This document shows positions 1-5,861 of a DNA stretch of 10,511 nt, piece by piece. The translations under genes and the position numbers were made by a program. Below the pieces are notes generated by a model. The model saw only the letters and a program-made list of their open reading frames with translations. It did not search any database and was not told where the DNA came from. Every line of letters begins with the position of its first letter. The stretch's first letter is position 1. The DNA is taken from positions 1 to 10,511 of the forward strand of contig CAJULZ010000097.1 in the NCBI GenBank assembly GCA_910587205.1. Reading direction: 5' to 3'. This DNA is from an uncultured Oscillospiraceae bacterium. Its GTDB lineage: Bacteria > Bacillota > Clostridia > Oscillospirales > Oscillospiraceae.

Positions 1-63
1 AGCACAGCCCTTGGAGAGGGGCTCTAATAACTACTACTCCATAATACAAGGAAGTGCGCCCGT

Positions 64-1269
64 ATGAGCCGTCCCGCCGTTGTGATCCGTCCCCAGATTG
101 AACCGGGCCGCCGGGTGGTCGCCGTCAGCGACGTCCACGGCAACCTGCCCATGCTCCAGGGCGTGCTGGATAAGATAGGGTTTTCACCCAGCGACGTGCT
201 CGTCATTGTGGGCGACCTGCTGGAAAAAGGGCGGGACAGCCTGGCCACCCTGCGGTATGTGCTGGCGCTGCAAAAAACCCACACGGTGTACACCCTTTGC
301 GGCAACTGCGATTACATCGACATGGTGCTGCTGGAGGACCCCCCTGTGCCGGATAATGCGTTTTCCACCCGGATGGGCGTGCGGTACGAAACCCGCGGCG
401 GCCCTGATCAGGCGCTTTGGCCCATTCTGGACTGCTGGCGGGAGCGCTCCGTCCTGTTCCAGATGGCGCAGGAGGCGGCCCTCCCCCTCCCCAAAGGGCC
501 TGGGGATCTGCCCGCCCTGCGCACGGCCCTGATCAGGCGCTTCCCGGAGGAGACCGGGTTCCTGCTGAACCTCCCCCATATTTTAGCGGCGGGGAATTTT
601 ATCTTCGTCCACGGCGGCGTACCCCGGGAAGACCGGCTGGACGAGCTGGACGCCTACTCCTGCATGAAAAACGACAACTTTATGGGCCAGGGGTACAGCT
701 TCCGGAACTGGGTGGTGGTGGGCCACTGGCCCGTCACCCTGTACGATCCCGCCATACAGCGCTCCGCCCCCCTCATCCACCGGGGCCGGCACATCGCCTC
801 CATCGACGGCGGCTGCGTACTCAAGCTGGACGGCCAGCTTAACGCCCTCCTCATCCCCGACATCACCGGGGAGGACCTGGCCTGGGACTGGTACGACGGC
901 CTGGAGCAGGTCACCGCCCTGGACCCGCAGGAGCCTTCCGGGGATCCGCTGAACATCCGTTGGTCGGACAGCGTGGTGGAGGTGCTGGCCCAGGAGGGGG
1001 ACTGCCTGTACTGCCGCCACCCGTCCACCGGGCGGGAGCTTTGGGCGCCTCGGGAGTACGTGGCGCAGTGGCGGGACGGCAAAACCCACACCGAGGACAT
1101 CACCGACTACCTCCTCCCCGTCTCCCCGGGGGACCGGCTGAGCCTGGTGCGGGAGACCACCCGGGGTCTGCTGGCCAAAAAGGACGGCGTCACCGGCTGG
1201 TACCTGGGGCGGATCCGGCGGGGGCAACACGGTCCGGCGCGGTATGGAAAACAGTCCCCTCCACGTTGA
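64..1269 (+). CDS. Metallophosphoesterase (PPP-like) with C-terminal SH3-like extension
   Basis: A 401-residue cytosolic protein; no signal peptide or membrane segment is visible. The first ~285 residues carry the calcineurin-like phosphoesterase motifs in order: SDVHGN (D23, H25), GDLLEKG (G50, D51), GNCD (80-83), FVHGG (H183) and GHWP (H221). These residues normally bind two metal ions that hydrolyse a phosphate ester, so a Ser/Thr protein phosphatase or nucleotide phosphoesterase is expected; the substrate cannot be read. GNCD replaces the GNHE/D of classical PPP enzymes, so the usual general-acid histidine is a cysteine. Residues ~296-388 look like two SH3-like beta modules, each with a tryptophan/tyrosine-rich end (the second has TDY at 347-349 and GWY near 379). 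They would add a binding surface. The start is ATG 64, behind AAGGA at 48-52. It is monocistronic in view and ends at a hairpin. Family confidence is high; function is open. Confidence 0.85.
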   Translation: MSRPAVVIRPQIEPGRRVVAVSDVHGNLPMLQGVLDKIGFSPSDVLVIVGDLLEKGRDSLATLRYVLALQKTHTVYTLCGNCDYIDMVLLEDPPVPDNAFSTRMGVRYETRGGPDQALWPILDCWRERSVLFQMAQEAALPLPKGPGDLPALRTALIRRFPEETGFLLNLPHILAAGNFIFVHGGVPREDRLDELDAYSCMKNDNFMGQGYSFRNWVVVGHWPVTLYDPAIQRSAPLIHRGRHIASIDGGCVLKLDGQLNALLIPDITGEDLAWDWYDGLEQVTALDPQEPSGDPLNIRWSDSVVEVLAQEGDCLYCRHPSTGRELWAPREYVAQWRDGKTHTEDITDYLLPVSPGDRLSLVRETTRGLLAKKDGVTGWYLGRIRRGQHGPARYGKQSPPR

Positions 1270-1275
1270 TTTTGC

Positions 1276-1305
1276 ATGGCCCCGTGTGAGTACACGGGGC
1301 CGTTT
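1276..1305 (+). terminator. Hairpin, probable terminator of the phosphoesterase gene
   Basis: A perfect 10-bp stem (GGCCCCGTGT at 1278-1287 with its complement at 1292-1301) and a 4-nt loop, starting 8 nt after the stop codon. The following T run is only three bases (1303-1305), so termination may be weaker than at the other hairpins in the window. The next gene has its own promoter, which fits a transcription unit ending here. Confidence 0.6.
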
Positions 1306-1358
1306 CATGTCCTGGCTTAAATAATTCCCCCAGGGGCGGGATACGGCTCCCCGCAAAA

Positions 1359-1385
1359 ATTACAGTCCGATTACAAATGATTACA
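1359..1385 (-). promoter_or_regulatory. WalR/PhoP-type response-regulator box (three direct repeats)
   Basis: Read on the minus strand, TGTAAT occurs three times (plus-strand positions 1380-1385, 1370-1375, 1359-1364), separated by 4 and 5 nt. Start-to-start distances are 10 and 11 bp, one helical turn each. The pair TGTAAT-N5-TGTAAT matches the WalR (YycF) consensus known from Bacillus and Staphylococcus, TGTWAH-N5-TGTWAH. The related PhoP regulator of B. subtilis also uses TTAACA-like repeats at 11-bp steps, and a TTAACA lies next to the array at 1388-1393. The array ends 15 bp before the -35 box of the deacetylase promoter, where an OmpR-family activator would sit. The regulator's identity is inferred; the repeats are directly visible. 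Confidence 0.55.
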
Positions 1386-1399
1386 GGTTAACATAACCT
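1385..1399. repeat. Short inverted repeat next to the -35 box
   Basis: AGGTTA (1385-1390), a 3-nt gap and TAACCT (1394-1399) form a 6-bp inverted repeat that touches the last direct repeat and ends one base before the -35 hexamer. It could be an operator half-site pair or part of the response-regulator site. At this length chance cannot be excluded. Confidence 0.35.
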
Positions 1400-1400
1400 C

Positions 1401-1429
1401 TTGATTTTCGACAAAAACCGACATATACT
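1401..1429 (+). promoter_or_regulatory. Sigma-A-type promoter of the polysaccharide deacetylase
   Basis: TTGATT (1401-1406) and TATACT (1424-1429) are separated by exactly 17 bp in a locally AT-rich stretch, a near-consensus housekeeping promoter. Transcription should begin near 1435-1437. That makes the in-frame TTG at 1401 part of the -35 box rather than a start codon, and it places ATG 1437 at the very 5' end of the mRNA. Confidence 0.75.
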
Positions 1430-1463
1430 TATCCCGATGAAATCAACGGGAGCGGATCTTCAC

Positions 1464-2543
1464 ATGGAGCACACAACAGGCCGCAGCGCACAACCAAACA
1501 GCTCGGAGGAGCTGCGCGTGTCCCTGGATGGGCTTGCCCCCATTCAGGAGGGCGTCCCAAAGCGCCGGTTTGCCGCCGTTTTGGCGCTGGCCGCGGCGCT
1601 GGCGCTGGCATGCGGCCTGCTGGCCTTTTTCTGCGTCTGCCAGCGGTATGACTATGGCCTCCAGCTGGCCATGCGCCTGGACAGCCAGGCCGCGGAATTA
1701 TCCCAGGCAAGGGACGAGCTGGCGGCGGCGCGGGCCGAGCTTGCCCGCCGGACGGAAGACCTGGCCCAGCGGGAGGAGGATCTGGCCCAGGCCCGGGACG
1801 CCATCGCCCTGTTGGAGGAGTACTCGGTGGCCGCGCCGGACGGGACGGTGCCGGAATACGCCACGCTGTTCCCCGACTTCTACGCCCCGGAATGGACGGG
1901 GGAGACCGTGAGCGGCGGCCGGGTGTGCTGCCTCACCTTTGACGACGGCCCTTCGGCCAGCACCGGCCGGCTGCTGGAGGCGCTGGACCGGTACGGCGTC
2001 AAGGCCACCTTTTTCGTGGTTGGCAAAACAGGGGAGGCAGACCAGCAGCGGATGCGGGACATTGTGGCCGCCGGTCATACCCTGGCGATGCACAGCTGGA
2101 GCCATGATTATAAAAAAGTGTACTCCTCGGTAGAGGCGTTTTTGGAGGAGTTCGACCAGCTCTACCACTGGATTTACGAGGTCACCGGGACGTACCCCTC
2201 GGTGTACCGCTTCCCGGGGGGCAGCATCAACGGCTATGACCGGGGGGTGTACCAGGAGATCGTGGCCGAGATGGCCCGCCGGGGCTTCGTCTACTTTGAC
2301 TGGAACGCCTCCGCTCAGGACGCCACCCTCACCCCACTGCCCGCGTCTGCGGTGGCGGCCAACTGCCTGAAGGGGGTGGGCCGGGACCTGGTGGTGGTGC
2401 TGGCTCACGACGGAGCCGCCCGCGGCACCACCGTGGACGCCCTCCCCGCCGTCATTGAGGGCTACCAGGCCGCGGGGTATACCTTCACCGCCCTGCACCC
2501 CGGGGTGGAGCAGGTCACCTTCGGCTACCCCAAGCCCCGCTGA
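1464..2543 (+). CDS. Membrane-anchored polysaccharide deacetylase (CE4/NodB) with coiled-coil stalk
   Basis: A 359-residue enzyme expected to remove N- or O-acetyl groups from a cell-wall glycan outside the membrane. A cytoplasmic N-terminus (1-35) leads into a hydrophobic signal anchor at ~36-59. A charged coiled-coil stalk follows at ~73-118 (repeating ARDELAAARAEL-type heptads), then the NodB domain at ~150-345. All five CE4 motifs are present: TFDDGP (D160, D161), HSWSH (H210, H214), RFPGG (R249), DWN (D279) and LAHD (H315). The metal triad Asp-His-His and the catalytic base are intact, so it should be active. I chose ATG 1464 because GGGAG lies 11 nt upstream; TTG 1401 falls in the -35 box, and ATG 1437 has no ribosome binding site. 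It is transcribed alone between its promoter and a strong terminator, and the repeats upstream suggest WalR-like cell-wall control. The substrate (peptidoglycan GlcNAc or MurNAc, or another glycan) cannot be decided. Confidence 0.9.
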   Translation: MEHTTGRSAQPNSSEELRVSLDGLAPIQEGVPKRRFAAVLALAAALALACGLLAFFCVCQRYDYGLQLAMRLDSQAAELSQARDELAAARAELARRTEDLAQREEDLAQARDAIALLEEYSVAAPDGTVPEYATLFPDFYAPEWTGETVSGGRVCCLTFDDGPSASTGRLLEALDRYGVKATFFVVGKTGEADQQRMRDIVAAGHTLAMHSWSHDYKKVYSSVEAFLEEFDQLYHWIYEVTGTYPSVYRFPGGSINGYDRGVYQEIVAEMARRGFVYFDWNASAQDATLTPLPASAVAANCLKGVGRDLVVVLAHDGAARGTTVDALPAVIEGYQAAGYTFTALHPGVEQVTFGYPKPR

Positions 2544-2556
2544 CCCGATTGCCCAG

Positions 2557-2583
2557 GGGCCCGCCGGAAGGCGGGCCCTTTTT
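2557..2583 (+). terminator. Intrinsic terminator after the deacetylase gene
   Basis: A perfect 9-bp GC-rich stem, GGGCCCGCC (2557-2565) with its complement (2570-2578), a GGAA tetraloop and a directly following run of five T (2579-2583). It starts 13 nt after the stop codon. Confidence 0.92.
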
Positions 2584-2597
2584 CCTTGCTCCGGCCC

Positions 2598-2626
2598 TTG
2601 TCCCGGCCGGGAACTTGTGGTATACT
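2598..2626 (+). promoter_or_regulatory. Extended -10 promoter of the flavoprotein operon
   Basis: TTGTCC (2598-2603) and TATACT (2621-2626) are separated by 17 bp, and TGG directly before the -10 gives the TGn extended -10 element. It lies between the preceding terminator and ATG 2683, leaving an untranslated leader of about 50 nt. No riboswitch-sized structure fits in that leader. Confidence 0.72.
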
Positions 2627-2682
2627 ATATAAATTGTATTGTTATGCGCATCCCCCATATTGGATTGAGAGGAGCCCCTTCC

Positions 2683-4089
2683 ATGAACACCAACTACGAC
2701 GTGATGATCTTAGGCACCGGCGAGGCCGGCATCTACGCCGCTTACGAGCTCGCCCTGAAGTGCCCCGCCGCCCGGGTGCTGGTGGTGGACCAGGGGGCGG
2801 ATATCTACCGCCGTCAGTGCCCCATTGTGGCGGGGCAGGTGCGCTCCTGCGTCCAGTGCAAGGTGTGCGGCACCATGTGCGGCTTTGGCGGCGCGGGGGC
2901 GTTCTCCGACGGGAAGTTCAACTTTACCACCGCCTTCGGCGGCTGGCTCACCGACTTTCTGGAGCAGAAGGAGGTTATGGATCTCATCGGCTACGTGGAC
3001 GGGCTGAACGTACGCCACGGCGCAACCACCGAGGTTTACTCCACTGAAACCCCAGCGGCCAAGGCGCTGGAGCGGGAGGCGCTGAAATACGACCTGCACC
3101 TGCTCCAGGCCCAGTGCAAGCACCTGGGCACCGAGAACAATCTGAAAATCCTCACCAGTATCTACGAAACCATCCGGGATAGGCACACCTTCCTGTTTGA
3201 CACCGCTGTCACCCAGATCGAGGCGGGGGAGGGGATCTACACTCTGATCACGGAATCCGGGGAGCGGTACGCCGCACCCTACCTTATCGCGGGCCCCGGC
3301 CGCTCCGGGGCGGAGTGGTTCGCCAACCAGTGCAAGGCCCTGGGGCTGGAGCTGCTGAACAACCAGGTGGATATCGGCGTCCGGGTTGAGCTGCCCGCCA
3401 CCGTGTTCGAGCACATCACCAATGTGGTCTATGAGTCCAAGCTCATTTACCGCACCAAGCAGTACGGCGACCAGGTGCGCACCTTCTGCATGAATCCCTA
3501 CGGCCATGTGGTGGCGGAGAACGTAGAGGGCATCAACACCGTAAACGGCCACTCCTACTCCGACCCCGCCCTGCGCTCGGAGAACACCAATTTCGCCCTG
3601 CTGGTGTCTAACCGGTTCACGTCGCCCTTTAATGAGCCTTACCGCTACGGCAAGCACATCGCGTCCCTGTCCAATATGCTGGCGGGGGGCGTGCTGGTGC
3701 AGCGGTTCGGCGACCTGGTGGGCGGGCGGCGCACCAACGACCACCGCATGTCCAAGTCCTTCGTCCGGCCTACCCTGACGGCGGCGGTACCGGGGGACCT
3801 GTCCCTGGCCCTGCCCAAACGCCAGCTTGACGATATTATCGAGATGATCTACGCCTTGGACCGGCTGGCCCCGGGCACCGCCAACTACGATACGCTGCTG
3901 TACGGCGCGGAAGTGAAGTTCTACTCCGCCCGGATCAAGCTGTCCCCCGAGCTGGAGACGGCGCTTCCCGGCTTCTTCGCCGTGGGGGATGGCGCGGGTG
4001 TGACAAGGGGTCTCGCCCAGGCGGGAGCGTCGGGGGTGAAGGCGGCGCGGGTCGTTGCCGCACGGTTGAACGGGAATTCCCGGCGATGA
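2683..4089 (+). CDS. FAD-dependent dehydrogenase, COG2509-like, with a four-cysteine motif
   Basis: A 468-residue cytosolic flavoprotein. The N-terminus has the Rossmann dinucleotide motif GTGEAG (11-16) followed by VLVVDQG (32-38), typical of FAD binding. The C-terminal FFAVGDGAGVTRGLAQAGASG segment is the second FAD-contact motif. GFGGAGAFSDGKFN (67-80), VDIGVRVELP and the FCMNPYGHVV segment match what I recall of the uncharacterised COG2509 FAD-dependent dehydrogenases. No substrate is established for that group, so none is claimed. Directly before GFGG is C56-x2-C59-x2-C62-x3-C66, plus C46, a spacing compatible with a [4Fe-4S] cluster. I chose ATG 2683 for its AGAGGAG at 2668-2674, 8 nt upstream; an upstream in-frame reading would run through the preceding terminator. 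The stop overlaps the next start as ATGA, so the two products are probably made together. Confidence 0.85.
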   Translation: MNTNYDVMILGTGEAGIYAAYELALKCPAARVLVVDQGADIYRRQCPIVAGQVRSCVQCKVCGTMCGFGGAGAFSDGKFNFTTAFGGWLTDFLEQKEVMDLIGYVDGLNVRHGATTEVYSTETPAAKALEREALKYDLHLLQAQCKHLGTENNLKILTSIYETIRDRHTFLFDTAVTQIEAGEGIYTLITESGERYAAPYLIAGPGRSGAEWFANQCKALGLELLNNQVDIGVRVELPATVFEHITNVVYESKLIYRTKQYGDQVRTFCMNPYGHVVAENVEGINTVNGHSYSDPALRSENTNFALLVSNRFTSPFNEPYRYGKHIASLSNMLAGGVLVQRFGDLVGGRRTNDHRMSKSFVRPTLTAAVPGDLSLALPKRQLDDIIEMIYALDRLAPGTANYDTLLYGAEVKFYSARIKLSPELETALPGFFAVGDGAGVTRGLAQAGASGVKAARVVAARLNGNSRR

Positions 4090-4646
4090 ACATCCTATTG
4101 GTCAATTGCAGCCCCGTGCGGAACGGCGCGACGGCGGAGATCATCCATATTGCGCGGGCCTGCCTTGTCGGGGCCCATGAGGTGAGAAGCGTCTGCATCG
4201 ACGATTACTCCATCGCGTTTTGCAAGGGCTGCCGGAGCTGCCACAGCACGGCGCGCTGCGTCCAGGAGGACGATGTTCCCAAGCTTGTGGCGCAATATGA
4301 ATGGGCGGACGCCGTCGTCTCCGTCTCCCCCTCCTACTGGGCGGACGTGCCGGGGCAGTTCAAGGCGTTCATCGACCGGTGCACCCCCTGGTGCAATACC
4401 CATGAGTCCTGCGCCAAAATCGGCGGCGGCAAAAAGGGGTACACCATCGCGCTTCGCACGGGGCCGGGCATGAGGGAGTGCAGCCGGATTATAGAGACCA
4501 TGGAGCATTTTTACGGCCACCTGGAGATTGAGCCCCGCGGAAGTCTGGGGCTTTGCTCCATCGAGTACAAAGCGGATTTGGAGGGCCGGACAGACGAGAT
4601 TACGGCGTTCTGCGCCGGCATTGCGGCGGAGAATGTCCCTCATTGA
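4086..4646 (+). CDS. Iron-sulfur flavoprotein / NADPH-dependent FMN reductase family protein
   Basis: A 186-residue protein with a flavodoxin-like fold. NCSPVRNGATAEI (7-19) is the FMN phosphate loop of the NADPH-dependent FMN reductase family, and SPSYWADVPGQFKAFIDR is the second flavin-contact and dimerisation segment. Between them C46-x2-C49-x2-C52-x5-C58 matches the compact cysteine motif of Methanosarcina iron-sulfur flavoprotein (Isf), which binds a [4Fe-4S] cluster that exchanges electrons with FMN. I therefore expect a small soluble electron carrier or reductase; its donor and acceptor are unknown. The start ATG overlaps the preceding stop (4086-4089), a classic translational coupling, so the FAD dehydrogenase just upstream is the obvious candidate partner. 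Length is normal for the family. A plain flavodoxin-like quinone or azo reductase is the alternative, but the four cysteines argue against it. Confidence 0.85.
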   Translation: MNILLVNCSPVRNGATAEIIHIARACLVGAHEVRSVCIDDYSIAFCKGCRSCHSTARCVQEDDVPKLVAQYEWADAVVSVSPSYWADVPGQFKAFIDRCTPWCNTHESCAKIGGGKKGYTIALRTGPGMRECSRIIETMEHFYGHLEIEPRGSLGLCSIEYKADLEGRTDEITAFCAGIAAENVPH

Positions 4647-4661
4647 CAAAGGATACCGACT

Positions 4662-5300
4662 ATGGAAATCGAACGCATTGACGGCTACAAGGACCCCCGC
4701 TTCCCCCAGGAGGTGCTCAACCAGCACGGGGCCTTCCTGGCAGATGGCGTGCCCTGGGCCTTCCGCATCGTGTCCGGGCAGGGGGCGGTGGTGACCGCCG
4801 CCCAGCCCTTCGACGGGGACGCGCTGGCGGAGGTGGCGGGACAGTTCCGCTTCTACGCCGGGCACATCACCGACTTTTTCGACGGCGACGGCACGCTCCT
4901 GCTTTCCCTGCCCCCGGTGGAGCAATGGGAGGTGGACATCGACTCCCTCCAACCCTCCCAATTCTCGGTGGACAAGGACAAGTGCGCCGCCGTGGACGGA
5001 TTTCTCCACACCGCCGCCGATGTGGTCATCCCGATAGCGGAGCTGCCCGACGGCACACTTTGCTCCATGGACGGCCACACCCGGCTGTACACCGCGTGGC
5101 AAAAGGGCATCCGTGCCGCCACGGTGTTTCGCTGCTCCGACGGGGAGATGGCGGCGGCTATCCTGCCCTTTGTGGACGAGGCCCGGAGGCGGGGCATTTT
5201 CCACGTGCGGGACATGGCCCTCTACCCCCACGAGGAGCAGGAAGAGAAGTGGACCGGCTGGTGCGATGCCTACTTCGCCGCCCAGGATGGGGGCCCGTGA
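4662..5300 (+). CDS. Uncharacterised protein with a ParB/Srx-like DGHTR motif
   Basis: A 212-residue soluble protein of unknown function, last gene of the flavoprotein operon. AAAGGA at 4648-4653 sits 8 nt before ATG 4662, and the gap to the previous stop is 15 nt. The middle of the protein reads like a ParB/sulfiredoxin-fold core: an LQPSQFSVDKDKCAAV segment, then a hydrophobic VVIPIAEL strand, then DGHTRLYTAW with D137, G138, H139, T140, R141. In ParB and sulfiredoxin the corresponding G-x-x-R box binds nucleotide phosphates. The N-terminal ~90 residues (opening MEIERIDGYKDPRFPQEV) and the acidic, tryptophan-containing C-terminus are not recognised. No helix-turn-helix is apparent, so plasmid-type partitioning is unlikely. 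The fold call is inference from a short motif; no function is claimed. The redox neighbours make a nucleotide- or redox-linked role possible. Confidence 0.7.
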   Translation: MEIERIDGYKDPRFPQEVLNQHGAFLADGVPWAFRIVSGQGAVVTAAQPFDGDALAEVAGQFRFYAGHITDFFDGDGTLLLSLPPVEQWEVDIDSLQPSQFSVDKDKCAAVDGFLHTAADVVIPIAELPDGTLCSMDGHTRLYTAWQKGIRAATVFRCSDGEMAAAILPFVDEARRRGIFHVRDMALYPHEEQEEKWTGWCDAYFAAQDGGP

Positions 5301-5403
5301 GCCGCCGCGGGCAAACCGATAATTTTATTTGTTCAGAATTCCGTCACAGAAAAGTTACAAAATCCGACCGGCCCCGACAGGGCTCGATGGCCCAATCCCC
5401 CAC

Positions 5404-5443
5404 CATTCCACAGTTTTCAACAACTTCCACACACTTTTCCACA
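5404..5443. promoter_or_regulatory. Cluster of DnaA-box-like nonamers in a convergent intergenic gap
   Basis: The 179-bp gap between two convergent genes (5301-5479) contains four nonamers in one orientation. TTTTCCACA (5435-5443) fits the relaxed DnaA-box consensus TTWTNCACA fully. TTTTCAACA (5414-5422) has one mismatch, and CATTCCACA (5404-5412) and ACTTCCACA (5423-5431) have two each. Their starts are 10, 9 and 12 bp apart, close to a helical turn. A related TTATCCCACA (5500-5509) lies nearby, inside the adjacent small gene. Such spaced arrays resemble DnaA-binding clusters, but no dnaA, dnaN or AT-rich unwinding element is in view. The rest of the gap is AT-richer than its surroundings and shows no convincing terminator. 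Confidence 0.4.
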
Positions 5444-5479
5444 TCCCATGCGCCGCACAGGCGGTAAACATAATGCTTG

Positions 5480-5791
5480 TCAAGCAAAATTTTTCCGGCT
5501 TATCCCACAAACTTTTCCTCCCCCGTCCACCGTCCAGCCAAATTCCTCCCGGAAATCCCGGAAGCACTGGGGGCAGATCCAGCGCGCGGTCCGGCTGTTG
5601 ATCGGTTCCGTGCAGTAGCCCTCACGCAGAAACTCCGGATGTCCAGGGTGCAGATAGAACTTGTCAAAGCAGAATACGCAGTGCTCATGATCCCGCTGCT
5701 CGGACTGTGGAATGAAGGGCACACGGTAGAGCCTGGCGCCCATCAGGTAGTCCCCCTGCCCCATGCGCCGCCAATCGTCTTTTGGCATCAT
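5480..5791 (-). CDS. Small double-CxxC protein, probably zinc-binding, function unknown
   Basis: A 103-residue soluble protein encoded opposite miaB. It has two CxxC pairs, EHCVFCF and WICPQCF, set about 35 residues apart with a GYCT cysteine between them, an arrangement suited to one zinc-ribbon-like site. The rest is rich in aromatic and charged residues (DDWRRMGQGDYLMG near the start, FRDFREEFGW near the end), with no membrane segment. It resembles small hypothetical proteins I recall from Clostridia, but I cannot name a family. I chose ATG 5791 because AAAGGGGG lies 9 nt upstream on the minus strand (5801-5808); the GTG at 5800 would leave no spacing. That it is real is supported by the strong ribosome binding site, the ordered cysteine pairs and the lack of any plus-strand gene here. 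It could be a regulator or a metal-site protein; neither is shown. Confidence 0.75.
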   Translation of the reverse strand: MMPKDDWRRMGQGDYLMGARLYRVPFIPQSEQRDHEHCVFCFDKFYLHPGHPEFLREGYCTEPINSRTARWICPQCFRDFREEFGWTVDGGGKVCGISRKNFA

Positions 5792-5814
5792 AGCTGCCAC
5801 CCCCTTTCTGTTTT

Positions 5815-5844
5815 ATCCTATCACAGGGCCGCGCCAGAAATCAA
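5815..5844 (-). promoter_or_regulatory. Possible promoter of the small CxxC gene
   Basis: On the minus strand TTGATT (5844-5839) and TAGGAT (5820-5815) are separated by 18 bp, about 24 nt before the gene's start codon. The -10 matches only four of six consensus bases. It lies in the 70-bp divergent gap shared with miaB; no equally clear promoter was found for miaB itself. Confidence 0.4.
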
Positions 5845-5861
5845 TATGGAGGTTTCCATCC

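Noticed and set aside
6..23. Possible terminator hairpin (AGCCC/GGGCT) at the left edge
   Set aside because: The stem is five or six base pairs with an 8-nt loop and no T run, and the upstream gene is not visible.
2455..2682. In-frame 5' extension of the FAD dehydrogenase
   Set aside because: It runs through the deacetylase's end, an intrinsic terminator and the operon's promoter. ATG 2683 has a good ribosome binding site and the FAD motif follows at once.
4662..5300. Chromosome or plasmid partition protein ParB
   Set aside because: Only a DGHTR-type motif is shared; no helix-turn-helix domain, no parA neighbour and no parS-like site were seen.
5292..5312. Possible terminator at the end of the ParB/Srx-like gene
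   Set aside because: Only about five pairs (GCCCG/CGGGC) overlapping the stop codon, with no clean T run directly after it.
5404..5443. Reading the DnaA-box-like cluster as oriC
   Set aside because: No dnaA, dnaN, rpmH or recF nearby, no long AT-rich unwinding stretch, and only one box fits the relaxed consensus fully. I keep it only as a candidate DnaA-binding cluster.
5763..5861. N-terminal extension of MiaB upstream of TTG 5862
   Set aside because: The extension overlaps the start and ribosome binding site of the divergent CxxC gene, encodes residues unlike MiaB, and lacks a ribosome binding site.
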